Assembly: GCA_904501935.1 (NCBI GenBank)
Contig: CAJGDA010000050.1
Coordinates: forward strand, 1-10,158
Direction of reading: 5' to 3'
DNA: 10,158 bases
From: an uncultured Methanobrevibacter sp.
GTDB lineage: Archaea > Methanobacteriota > Methanobacteria > Methanobacteriales > Methanobacteriaceae
Numbering within the stretch: the stretch's first letter is position 1; each line of letters begins with the position of its first letter. Shown here piece by piece: positions 1-6,161 of the stretch. The notes under the pieces were generated by a model. It saw only the letters and a list, made by a program, of their open reading frames with translations, did no database searches and was not told where the DNA came from. The position numbers were made by a program, and so were the translations under genes.

Positions 1-354
1 CTTGATTATTACTCCATCTTGACTTTCACCAGTGAAAGTTAATTGTTTTGTACCGATATCAATTTTTGAAGTTTCGGTATATTCTCCGTTCTTGATGAAG
101 ATTGTTTCCCCACCGCTAGCGGCGCTAACAGCAGCAGAAATGCTTGTATAATCTCCACCCCCATTCACATCGACAATTAATGTGTCTCCACTTGCACTTA
201 ACTCTTCAGCAGGAGCATCAGCTACGACCACATCATCGACAGCGTCCGTTCCCAGTGTTTCGTTAAGTGATTCGTCTGCACTAACAGCATTAACGCAAAC
301 TAAAAGCATTAACACCAATAATGCGCAAATAAAAATATTCTTATTTATCTTCAT
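1..354 (-). CDS. Adhesin-like beta-helix surface protein, N-terminal part
   Basis: The open frame runs off the left edge of the window, so only the first 118 residues are visible. It starts at the ATG at 354-352 with MKINKN, followed by a hydrophobic stretch (about residues 7-21) and AVSA before an acid segment, which is a typical Sec signal peptide with probable cleavage after residue 26. An acidic, low-complexity linker (27 to about 58) follows. From about residue 60 the pattern GGGDYTSISAAVSAASGGET and then IFIKNGEYTE is the usual first turn of a right-handed parallel beta-helix (pectin-lyase-like) domain. Known proteins of this type in Methanobrevibacter are large secreted adhesin-like proteins anchored at the pseudomurein wall. 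The role in adhesion is inferred from the family. The ribosome binding site is weak (GAGTGGT upstream). The gene is divergent from the ABCE1 gene. Confidence 0.8.
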   Translation of the reverse strand, partial: MKINKNIFICALLVLMLLVCVNAVSADESLNETLGTDAVDDVVVADAPAEELSASGDTLIVDVNGGGDYTSISAAVSAASGGETIFIKNGEYTETSKIDIGTKQLTFTGESQDGVIIK

Positions 355-790
355 TTGACCACTCAATAAAATTGTTTATAAAGTTAGAATTAAAATATAA
401 CAAAATAACTTTACACGAATTATTTTATATTAAAAATTATATTTAAATATTTTTGAAAAATTATAAAATATAGTTGAAACAATTTTATTGTACTAAACTA
501 ATAAAAATTCAGTTTAAATTGAGGATAAAAGCAACAGGAATTAATTTTAAAAAAAAGAAAATTTTAGGCTTAGAAAAGCCTAACTATGAATAATTAATAT
601 TGTCGAAAAGCTACTATTTGTATAATAAATTTATAGATATTGATAATGATGAGGATGCAGTCAACATACATTCACAAAAGAAGTTCCCCTATTATGCATA
701 ATCCAACCTTCAGAAAAAGAAGAGCTACAATAATTTAATTAAATAGGACTGATAAAATTATTAATGATTATATTTTTTAAGGAGATTATA
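355..790. other. AT-rich intergenic region between divergent genes
   Basis: This stretch carries the leaders of the adhesin-like gene (minus) and the ABCE1 gene (plus). Apart from one stable hairpin at 564-583 I see no RNA gene and no convincing protein gene. Between 601 and 740 short plus-strand frames in two phases end in protein-like tails, but they are broken by stops and lack a good start, so they may be a decayed gene remnant. The ABCE1 ribosome binding site AAGGAG lies at 779-784. Confidence 0.6.
545..583 (-). terminator. Hairpin followed by U-tract, minus strand
   Basis: TTAGGCTT (564-571) and AAGCCTAA (576-583) form a perfect 8-bp stem with a 4-nt loop. Read on the minus strand it is followed by AAAATTTT and then CTTTTTTTT, the layout of an intrinsic terminator. 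On the plus strand no T-run follows. I see no minus-strand gene just upstream, so what it would terminate is unclear. Confidence 0.4.
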
Positions 791-2569
791 ATGAGTCGTA
801 TTTCAATATTAGATAGGGACAGATGTCAACCAAAAAAATGTGATTATGTCTGCATCAATTACTGTCCGGGTGTTAGAATGGACGAAGATACCATAGTAGT
901 TGATGAAGATACTAAAAAGCCGTTGATATCAGAAGAATTATGTGAAGGATGCGGTATCTGTACAAACCGCTGCCCGTTTGATGCTGTTACTATTATTAAC
1001 TTGCCAGAAGCCGTTGGTGAGCCGATTCACAGATTTGGTCAAAACCAATTTGAACTGTTTGGCCTTCCAAGCCTGGAAGAAGGAACCGTATTAGGTCTTT
1101 TAGGTCAGAACGGTATTGGTAAATCTACAATAATGAACATTTTAGCTGGAAATTTGATACCTAACTTCGGAGACTTTGAAAATCCCCCTGAAAACTGGGA
1201 CGGAGTTATTGAATTCTATAAAGGTTCAGCACTTCAGAAATATTTCAAAGATTTATCTGAAGGCAAAGTAAAAACCATAATGAAACCACAAATGGTTGAC
1301 AAGCTTCCAAAAGTTGTCAAGGGCAAAGTTAAGGACTTGCTCAACAACGTTAATGAAAGAGATAAGCTTGACTATGTTACAAAGGAACTGCAGCTTGAAA
1401 ATGTTTTGGACAGAAACATGGAAAACCTGAGTGGCGGAGAGCTTCAAAGGGTTGCAATAGCTGCAACAGTCCTGAGGGAAGGTGATTTTTACTACTTCGA
1501 CGAACCCACTTCATGGCTTGACGTATCCCAAAGATTGAATGCCGTTAAGGTAATCAGATCCCTAGCCGAAGAGGGAAAAAGCGTTCTTGTAATCGAGCAC
1601 GACCTCGCTACTTTAGATGCATTGTCCGATAATGTTCACATATTATACGGTACTCCAGGAGGATACGGTGTCGTATCCGGAAGGAAAGGCGTTCGCATAG
1701 GCATCAACGCTTATATCAAAGGATTTTTAGCTGAAGAAAATGTAAGAATCAGGAAAAATGCTATCGAATTTACCATAAGACCGCCAACTCCGGAAGATGA
1801 AGGAGATGCAATCGCAAGTTACACAGACATCAGCAAAGATTATGACGGCTTTGAATTATCCGCCGATGCCGGAGACATATTCTACAATGAAATTGTAACC
1901 GCATTCGGTTCAAACGGTATCGGTAAAACAACATTCGCAAAATTGTTAGCCGGCGTCGAAGAGCCAACTACTGGTGAAGTTGATGAAGAAGCTACAATCG
2001 CCTATAAGCCACAATACATCGTTACAGACTTTGAAGGAACAGTAAGCGATTTCTTATATATGAACGCACCGAGCTTTGGAAGTAAAATCTTTGAAAGCGA
2101 AATCATGATTCCATTCGGATTGAACGAAATGCTCGATAAGCCCGTTAAAGGATTGAGTGGAGGGGAGCTTCAAAGGTTGGCCATTGCCGCAACACTTGCA
2201 AAAGATGCCGAAATCTACCTTTTTGACGAACCGACAGCATTCTTGGATGTTGAGCAAAGGTTGATTGCAGCACGCGTTATCCGTAAAATGATTGAAAGTA
2301 AGAATGTGTCTTCACTTATCGTAGACCATGATATCGTATTTATCGACTATATTTCAGACAGGGCAATGGTGTTTAACGGCACTCCCGGCTTGAACGGTCA
2401 CGCATCAAAGCCGACTGACCTTAGAAATGCAATGAATGAGTTTTTAGGCAATCTGAACATTACATTCAGAAGGGATAAGGAAACAAAAAGGCCAAGAGTC
2501 AACAAGCTCGACAGTTACAAAGATCGTGAACAAAAAGAAAAAGGAGAATACTATTATCTATCCGATTAA
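791..2569 (+). CDS. ABCE1 / RNase L inhibitor homologue, ribosome recycling ATPase
   Basis: The 592-residue protein has the complete ABCE1 architecture. The N-terminal ferredoxin-like domain carries eight cysteines (12, 17, 21, 25, 51, 54, 57, 61) for two [4Fe-4S] clusters. Nucleotide-binding domain 1 has Walker A GQNGIGKST (105-113), signature LSGGELQR (213-220) and Walker B ending in DEPTS (237-241). Domain 2 has Walker A GSNGIGKTT (373-381), signature LSGGELQR (455-462) and DEPTA (from 479). In archaea this cytosolic ATPase splits 70S ribosomes after termination, together with aRF1/Pelota. The start is the ATG at 791, because AAGGAG sits 6 nt upstream; an in-frame ATG at 764 has no such site. 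The length is normal for the family. It is transcribed alone, and its position beside the hmd/flp region looks incidental. Confidence 0.97.
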   Translation: MSRISILDRDRCQPKKCDYVCINYCPGVRMDEDTIVVDEDTKKPLISEELCEGCGICTNRCPFDAVTIINLPEAVGEPIHRFGQNQFELFGLPSLEEGTVLGLLGQNGIGKSTIMNILAGNLIPNFGDFENPPENWDGVIEFYKGSALQKYFKDLSEGKVKTIMKPQMVDKLPKVVKGKVKDLLNNVNERDKLDYVTKELQLENVLDRNMENLSGGELQRVAIAATVLREGDFYYFDEPTSWLDVSQRLNAVKVIRSLAEEGKSVLVIEHDLATLDALSDNVHILYGTPGGYGVVSGRKGVRIGINAYIKGFLAEENVRIRKNAIEFTIRPPTPEDEGDAIASYTDISKDYDGFELSADAGDIFYNEIVTAFGSNGIGKTTFAKLLAGVEEPTTGEVDEEATIAYKPQYIVTDFEGTVSDFLYMNAPSFGSKIFESEIMIPFGLNEMLDKPVKGLSGGELQRLAIAATLAKDAEIYLFDEPTAFLDVEQRLIAARVIRKMIESKNVSSLIVDHDIVFIDYISDRAMVFNGTPGLNGHASKPTDLRNAMNEFLGNLNITFRRDKETKRPRVNKLDSYKDREQKEKGEYYYLSD

Positions 2570-2600
2570 ATATTCTCTTTTTAATACTATTTTTTTTAAA
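2570..2600 (+). terminator. Oligo-T terminator after the ABCE1 gene
   Basis: Directly after the stop codon there are two plus-strand T-runs, CTCTTTTT and then TATTTTTTTT ending at about 2597. Oligo-T runs without a strong hairpin are common transcription stops in Methanobacteriales. Confidence 0.5.
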
Positions 2601-2615
2601 ATTCATAACAACGAA

Positions 2616-2634
2616 AAGTAATACGATAATACTT
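2616..2634. promoter_or_regulatory. AAGTAATAC...ATAATACTT near-palindrome, possible operator
   Basis: AAGTAATACGATAATACTT is a near-palindrome located about 60 bp upstream of the TATA box of the nicotianamine synthase-like gene. Its half-sites match the AGTAATAC/GTATTACT motif found repeatedly around the flp, hcgG and hmd promoters. A shared regulator is inferred from this recurrence. Confidence 0.4.
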
Positions 2635-2676
2635 ATTTTTAAGAACTGTAATCAGTCTATTTTAGATTTTAAAAAG

Positions 2677-2696
2677 TTTATATACTTTAAAGTATA
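2677..2696 (+). promoter_or_regulatory. TATA box with overlapping 16-bp palindrome
   Basis: TTTATATA at 2677-2684, preceded by the A-rich AAAAAG, is a good archaeal TATA/BRE pair for the gene starting at 2731; the predicted transcript start is about 2707. It overlaps the perfect palindrome TATACTTTAAAGTATA (2681-2696). A protein bound there would compete with TBP or TFB, so this is a likely repressor operator. Confidence 0.55.
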
Positions 2697-2730
2697 AAAC
2701 AATACTAAAAAAATAATTTATGTGATTAAA

Positions 2731-3552
2731 ATGAGTTGTTATAAATACTGGGGAAAAATTGAAGAGATAGCTGACAAACTTTCAAGCTATGGTGATCTGG
2801 ACAAATATGGTGATTCCGCCCTAGATGATGTGGATATTAATGAAATCATCGATATATTGGATGATGTCGAAATCATAGCTCACGATAGGGAAATTGATTT
2901 TGACTCTGCAAAGCACATCCTCGATGACGAAAAAATGAATAAAGCGCTAAAATTAATCCGTAAATTCTATGTATATGTTGGAGTAAGACTTGAAACTGAA
3001 AATGCCCTAAAAATATTGGAATCAGATGACCCTAAAGAAACTTTCAATTCATTCCAGTTCTATGAAAGGTATACTGGATTAATAAACAACGAACGTCAAT
3101 TAGCTAAATTCAATGAAGATAAAACCTTCGTATTTATAGGCAGCGGCCCTCTCCCAATAACATTGATTATGTTTAACCTAGTATTTGGATGCAAATGTAT
3201 TGGAATAGAAATACAGGAGGAAGTTGCCGAGCTATCAAGAAAAGTATTGAAAAAGTTAGGTCTTGACGAGGACATTACAATCATTGTTGGCGATGAAAAC
3301 TCAATAGCTAATCTTGACTATGATATCCTAATGGTAGCCGCCCTTGCCGAACCAAAAGACAGAGTATTTGCAAATATTTGGGAAGCCGTAGATGAAAACA
3401 TACCGGTTTTATACAGAACATATACCGGTATGAGAGCTATCCTATATGCGCCTGTCCTTGAAAAAGATACAAGAGGTTTCCACAAAGAGGTTATGCTGTT
3501 GCCGACCGGAAAAACCAATAACACTTCAGTTTTAATTAGAAAAATAGTCTAA
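2731..3552 (+). CDS. Nicotianamine synthase-like protein (thermonicotianamine-type)
   Basis: The 273-residue protein closely resembles, from memory, the nicotianamine synthase of Methanothermobacter (MtNAS). Shared blocks include MSCYKYW at the N-terminus, IAHDREIDFDSAKHILDD, LIRKFYV, the FQFYERY segment, the Rossmann-like SAM site FVFIGSGPLPIT (about 132-143), DILMVAALAEPKDRVF, YRTYTGMRAILYAP and NNTSVL near the end. The family joins aminocarboxypropyl groups from S-adenosylmethionine; the archaeal enzyme makes a glutamate-capped nicotianamine analogue, a likely metal chelator. I chose the ATG at 2731 because GTGATT, complementary to the 16S tail, lies just before it; a GTG at 2722 is the alternative. 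The gene is monocistronic and convergent with the non-coding RNA downstream. Which metal the product binds here is unknown; nickel is an attractive guess given the neighbours. Confidence 0.9.
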   Translation: MSCYKYWGKIEEIADKLSSYGDLDKYGDSALDDVDINEIIDILDDVEIIAHDREIDFDSAKHILDDEKMNKALKLIRKFYVYVGVRLETENALKILESDDPKETFNSFQFYERYTGLINNERQLAKFNEDKTFVFIGSGPLPITLIMFNLVFGCKCIGIEIQEEVAELSRKVLKKLGLDEDITIIVGDENSIANLDYDILMVAALAEPKDRVFANIWEAVDENIPVLYRTYTGMRAILYAPVLEKDTRGFHKEVMLLPTGKTNNTSVLIRKIV

Positions 3553-3597
3553 AATAAAAAAAGGAGTTATTAAAGTTGAGGAGAAAACTTTAATAAC
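3551..3597 (-). terminator. Terminal hairpin and U-tract of RNA 1
   Basis: GTTATTAAAGTT (3566-3577) and AACTTTAATAAC (3586-3597) form a perfect 12-bp stem. The minus-strand loop is UUCUCCUC. The minus strand then reads CUCC followed by UUUUUUU and more U. No T-run follows on the plus strand, which fixes the orientation. Confidence 0.7.
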
Positions 3598-3845
3598 ATT
3601 ACCAAGAGAGACCAAATAATCTCATATCCCTTTGAGTAAGTTTTTATAGTTTGAGGAGGAGGGAAAGGGTTATGATTTAACTTAATACACATTTGATTAT
3701 CTTTCTAACATCAGTAATTTTATACTAATCTTAGAAAGGCAATCAAAAGATAGAGAGTAAATAGCTATTGACAGCTATTTACAAATCGAGTTTTAGTCTA
3801 ATTTCTAAATTGAGTTGACAATTATCATAATATTTATGATAATCT
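3553..3845 (-). ncRNA. Candidate structured small RNA 1
   Basis: On the minus strand, downstream of a TATA box at 3869-3877, lies a series of helices. They are a perfect palindromic hairpin (3821-3843), a 10-bp stem from GTAAATAGCT (3757-3766) with AGCTATTTAC (3773-3782), and a long stem-loop (3692-3747) with arms TTTGATT/AATCAAA, CTTTCTAA/TTAGAAAG and ATCAGTA/TACTAAT. After these come a CCCUUU/AAAGGG stem enclosing a pyrimidine-rich loop (about 3633-3670) and a terminal 12-bp hairpin (3566-3597) with a U-tract. A second element at 4243-4575 shares the core helices with compensatory changes. No protein frame is credible here. The exact 5' end and the function are unknown; the transcript start near 3845 is predicted from the TATA box. 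Confidence 0.7.
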
Positions 3846-3895
3846 ATAATATACTAACTAGTAATAAGCATATAAATGTTATTAAAGTATTACTC
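3839..3895 (-). promoter_or_regulatory. Promoter of RNA 1; near-copy of the flp operon promoter
   Basis: The minus-strand TATA box ATTTATATG (3877-3869) is flanked by inverted half-sites AGTAATA (3860-3866) and TATTACT (3888-3894). The whole 57-bp block matches 7586-7642 without gaps and with six mismatches, five of them in one 8-bp patch. The conserved TATAGATTAT (minus) lies where transcription should start. Confidence 0.65.
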
Positions 3896-4171
3896 TTTAA
3901 ATTAAGCTTTAAATAAACAAATAATAAATAAACAATGAGTATAAGCAAAATACAACGTTGATATAGGCAAATAGTCTAAATATTGAATCCTATGCCTGTT
4001 TTTAAGAAAAGATAATAATTTAGAAAATGATTAAAATTAAGTTTAATTAAAAAATAATCATCAAATCATAGTTAAATTAACAAAAGAGGAATCAATAATC
4101 CGAAACATTAGAAATATTGAACAAAATTTGTTTAATCACCATAAAAACTAAAATAATTAAAAGCAAAAATA
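3896..4171. other. AT-rich spacer between RNA 1 promoter and upstream element
   Basis: This stretch is very AT-rich, and I see no protein gene or known RNA in it. Its length is nearly the same as the matching spacer upstream of the flp promoter, although the sequences in between are not clearly alike. Confidence 0.5.
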
Positions 4172-4202
4172 AGTATTACTATTTGTAAAAATAATACTAT
4201 TT
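4172..4202. repeat. 31-bp conserved element, copy 1
   Basis: The block begins AGTATTACT, continues ATTTGT and ends with AAAAATAATACTA. It matches 7920-7950 at 27 of 31 positions. It is an imperfect inverted repeat of the AGTATTA/TAATACT half-site, and on the minus strand it is followed by T-rich sequence. It could be an operator or a weak terminator. Its distance to the RNA 1 promoter block (315 bp between left ends) equals that of the second copy to within 1 bp. Confidence 0.55.
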
Positions 4203-4242
4203 ATAATAATAATTTTTTATAAAAAAGTATTAAAATAAATTT

Positions 4243-4294
4243 AAAAAAAATAGCTATTAAAGAATTGAGGAGAAAAGATTGCTTTAATAGCTAT
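4243..4294 (-). terminator. Terminal hairpin and U-tract of RNA 2 / flp operon
   Basis: ATAGCTATTAAAG (4250-4262) and CTTTAATAGCTAT (4282-4294) pair perfectly over 13 bp, with a small upper AAT/ATT extension. The loop reads CUUUUCUCCUC on the minus strand. The minus strand then continues with eight T residues (4250-4243). This is the first clear minus-strand stop after the flp genes. Confidence 0.7.
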
Positions 4295-4323
4295 TGTAGA
4301 CAGTGAAAGAAACCCATATAAAA

Positions 4324-4334
4324 CATATATAAAT
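4324..4334 (-). promoter_or_regulatory. TATA-like box upstream of the RNA 2 terminal hairpin
   Basis: The minus strand reads ATTTATATATG (4334-4324), preceded by the purine-rich AAAAAAGAG. Transcription would start near 4302 and yield an RNA of about 60 nt containing little more than the terminal hairpin. In such AT-rich sequence the match may be chance. Confidence 0.3.
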
Positions 4335-4601
4335 CTCTTTTTTATTTATTAATTATCTCAAATTGATGGAGAAAAACGTAATATCAAGAGATTAGGACAA
4401 TCAATATTACAGGGCCAATGATGTTTTTTATCAATATAAAGATAATTAATCCGAAAAATAATCAAAATATTCGCTATTTTAACTATTTTTCTAACATTAG
4501 TGATTAACACACTAATCTTAGAAAGGCAATTAAATAACTTGAATGTAAATAGCTAAATAATAGCTATTTACAATCAGGATATGGTTGACTATTTTTTTAC
4601 T

Positions 4602-5006
4602 CTATTTTAATTCTAATGGACCCAATTTTGAGAGAGTCTTATGAAACTCCTCCATTGTTTTTTGGAATTTTTCACCTTCGGATGCAGAGATCCATTCATG
4701 ACGGAATCTGTCTTTTTCTATTCCAAATTCTTCGATAATGTCTTGAACAATTTTTGCTCTTCTGGACCATTTGTAGTTTCCTGCATCATAGTGACAGTCA
4801 CCAATGTGGCATCCTCCTACAAATACTCCATCAGCACCTTCTTGAAATGCTTTAAAAATCATAGAAGGGTTAATTCTTCCAGAGCACATTACACGAATGA
4901 TTCTTACATTAGGAGGGTATTGCATACGTGCAGTTCCTGCTGTATCCGCTCCCCCATAACAACACCAGTTACATAATAATGCTACAATTTTTATATCATC
5001 AGACAT
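4602..5006 (-). CDS. flpD: MvhD-like iron-sulfur protein of the flp cluster
   Basis: This 134-residue protein belongs to the MvhD/VhuD (FlpD) family. These small [2Fe-2S] proteins pass electrons between a hydrogenase or formate dehydrogenase and HdrA of heterodisulfide reductase. The family cysteine motifs are present: CNWCCYGGAD at 12-21, MCSGR near residue 40, and GCHIGDCHY near 65. The length is normal for the family. The start is the ATG at 5006 because AGAGGTGA lies 4 nt upstream; the longer in-frame ATG at 5063 would overlap flpB by about 45 nt and lacks a good site. It is the last gene of the flp operon, 10 nt after flpB. The expected partners are FlpB, FlpC and Hdr, but the Hdr link is inferred from the family. 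The symbol follows my recollection of the Methanothermobacter flp genes. Confidence 0.88.
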   Translation of the reverse strand: MSDDIKIVALLCNWCCYGGADTAGTARMQYPPNVRIIRVMCSGRINPSMIFKAFQEGADGVFVGGCHIGDCHYDAGNYKWSRRAKIVQDIIEEFGIEKDRFRHEWISASEGEKFQKTMEEFHKTLSKLGPLELK

Positions 5007-5016
5007 CAAATCACCT

Positions 5017-6156
5017 CTATAACTCGGTTTTTTCTGGACTATATAATGGAGGTTTGATATCATCTGAAACTCCAGCTACATAACCAGTCCTTTCACAATA
5101 TTTTTTCTGTAATTTATCAAAGATTAATGAAACAGGAATATCCATTGGGCAAACATCGTCGCATTGGCCACAGTCGCAACAGCTGAAGCTCATGTGAGAG
5201 AGTCTTACTCCTTGGAATGCAATTGGGCTTGGAGGAATATTGTTTTCATCTTTAAAGTAAGATTTGTTCAATTCGCAGTTTTTATAACACCAACATATTG
5301 GGCAAATATCTCTACAAGCATAACATCCAATACATCTGTTCCAAGCATCCATGTTTCCTGCATCGCCAAATTTAGCTGCTTGAACTTTTTTGGCCATTTT
5401 AATCATGATGCCTTCAACTTTCAATCTTGCTTCGATTGCCTGTTCGGACGGGTTTTTAGTTTCAATCAAACCAGCGCTTTTTGCCCCAGATATTAGTTCT
5501 TGGCCTTTTTCATCGTTGATTTCTATGAATGTCCATCCATCTTCAGATCCCCAGTTACCACATGCGATATTTGCTTTTCTTGGGATTTTTACATCACATC
5601 TTTGGCAATTGGTACGTCTTCCGAATCCTTCATGTTCTAATTCGTGGATTTTAACTCCTTTTTCTGTGCCGTCTGCAAGTTCGATAATGAATTGTCCTTT
5701 GTCGATTTCTTCGCTTACTACATCATCAGGATTGACATCATAGAACAGTTCAATCATTTTACGACCTGTTACCGGAGAGACTGTTCCTCCACAGTTTAAA
5801 CCTATTGTATAGATGTTATCCGGGTCGATTTTGTGTCTTTTAATCAATTCATCGACAGATCTTATATCACATGGTTTAACAGTGAAAGCCACTTTTTTAT
5901 CAATGAAATATTTTTGAATGATGTCACCTATCATTGTAGGAGCACAGTGATAGGAACCTGCTGTTGAAATTAAGTCTTCAGAGTCTGTTATTAAAGTTGG
6001 AATGCCATCATATATGTCGTCTCCTGGGCGTAATGCTATAACCCCATCAACAATTCCTTCATCCAATAAATATTTGAATATGCTTGTTACAGCACCACCG
6101 CATTCACCGGCTTCATGAATTGCACTATCTTTAGATTTAGCTAAAACATAACTCAT
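5017..6156 (-). CDS. flpB: F420-binding FdhB/FrhB-like iron-sulfur subunit of the flp cluster
   Basis: This 379-residue protein resembles the formate dehydrogenase beta subunit. Such subunits hold FAD and [4Fe-4S] clusters and exchange electrons with coenzyme F420. The FrhB-type part covers roughly residues 1-250, with KPCDIRS (94-100), LNCGG (120-124), the C184xxC187 pair and ACGNWGSEDGW (198-208). A two-cluster ferredoxin segment follows: C275xxC278xxC281xxxC285 with further cysteines at 288, 290 and 294, and C326CxC329xxC332xxxC336. I chose the ATG at 6156; the upstream GTG at 6165 is part of the ribosome binding site GGAGTGA, which overlaps the flpC stop. FlpB and FlpC are therefore translationally tight neighbours, a sign of a complex. 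Full-length and intact. The true electron partner (F420 or something else) is inferred from the family. Confidence 0.88.
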   Translation of the reverse strand: MSYVLAKSKDSAIHEAGECGGAVTSIFKYLLDEGIVDGVIALRPGDDIYDGIPTLITDSEDLISTAGSYHCAPTMIGDIIQKYFIDKKVAFTVKPCDIRSVDELIKRHKIDPDNIYTIGLNCGGTVSPVTGRKMIELFYDVNPDDVVSEEIDKGQFIIELADGTEKGVKIHELEHEGFGRRTNCQRCDVKIPRKANIACGNWGSEDGWTFIEINDEKGQELISGAKSAGLIETKNPSEQAIEARLKVEGIMIKMAKKVQAAKFGDAGNMDAWNRCIGCYACRDICPICWCYKNCELNKSYFKDENNIPPSPIAFQGVRLSHMSFSCCDCGQCDDVCPMDIPVSLIFDKLQKKYCERTGYVAGVSDDIKPPLYSPEKTEL

Positions 6157-6161
6157 AAAAA

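Larger units (their letters stand above)
4243..4575 (-). ncRNA. Candidate structured RNA 2, directly downstream of flpD
   Basis: The element begins about 30 nt after the stop codon of the MvhD-like gene on the same strand. It contains the stem GTAAATAGCT (4545-4554) with AGCTATTTAC (4562-4571), and the stem-loop 4478-4534 with arms TTTAACT/AATTAAA, TTTCTAA/TTAGAAA and ATTAGTG/CACTAAT. It also has a hairpin with minus-strand arms GUAAUAUUGA/UUGAUAUUAC and a terminal hairpin with a U-tract. The 20-bp ACTAATCTTAGAAAGGCAAT (4511-4530) is identical to 3724-3743 in RNA 1. No U-tract separates it from flpD, so it may be the structured 3' untranslated region of the flp transcript, a processed RNA, or both. 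A TATA-like box at 4324-4334 could also give a short separate RNA. Confidence 0.65.

Noticed and set aside
515..535. ATTGAGGATAAAAG resembles the GAGGAGAAAA loop of the RNA hairpins.
   Set aside because: No stable stem surrounds it and none of the other conserved helices is present, so it is likely chance in AT- and purine-rich DNA.
601..740. Short plus-strand peptide tails (for example ending EVPLLCIIQPSEKEELQ) that look protein-like.
   Set aside because: The frames are interrupted, shift phase, and have no start with a ribosome binding site. It could be a decayed gene, but I cannot identify a parent.
764..790. Upstream ATG extending the ABCE1 homologue by nine residues.
   Set aside because: The AAGGAG site directly before 791 and the usual MSRI-type N-terminus of the family favour the shorter form.
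3566..4294. The two similar hairpins looked at first like a degenerate CRISPR repeat pair.
   Set aside because: Only two copies exist about 700 bp apart, they differ in stem sequence with preserved pairing, and each is followed by a minus-strand U-tract, which fits terminators of RNAs and not CRISPR repeats with spacers.
3553..4601. Possible SRP RNA, RNase P RNA or tRNA in the long gap.
   Set aside because: The sequence is far too AT-rich and lacks the conserved cores of these RNAs; no cloverleaf could be drawn.
4641..4976. Plus-strand open frame of 111 codons.
   Set aside because: It lies fully opposite the MvhD-like gene, whose cysteine motifs are unmistakable, and the plus-strand product has no recognisable features.
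5164..5743. Two overlapping plus-strand frames of 110 and 117 codons.
   Set aside because: They are antisense shadows of the FdhB-like gene, without ribosome binding sites or sensible composition.
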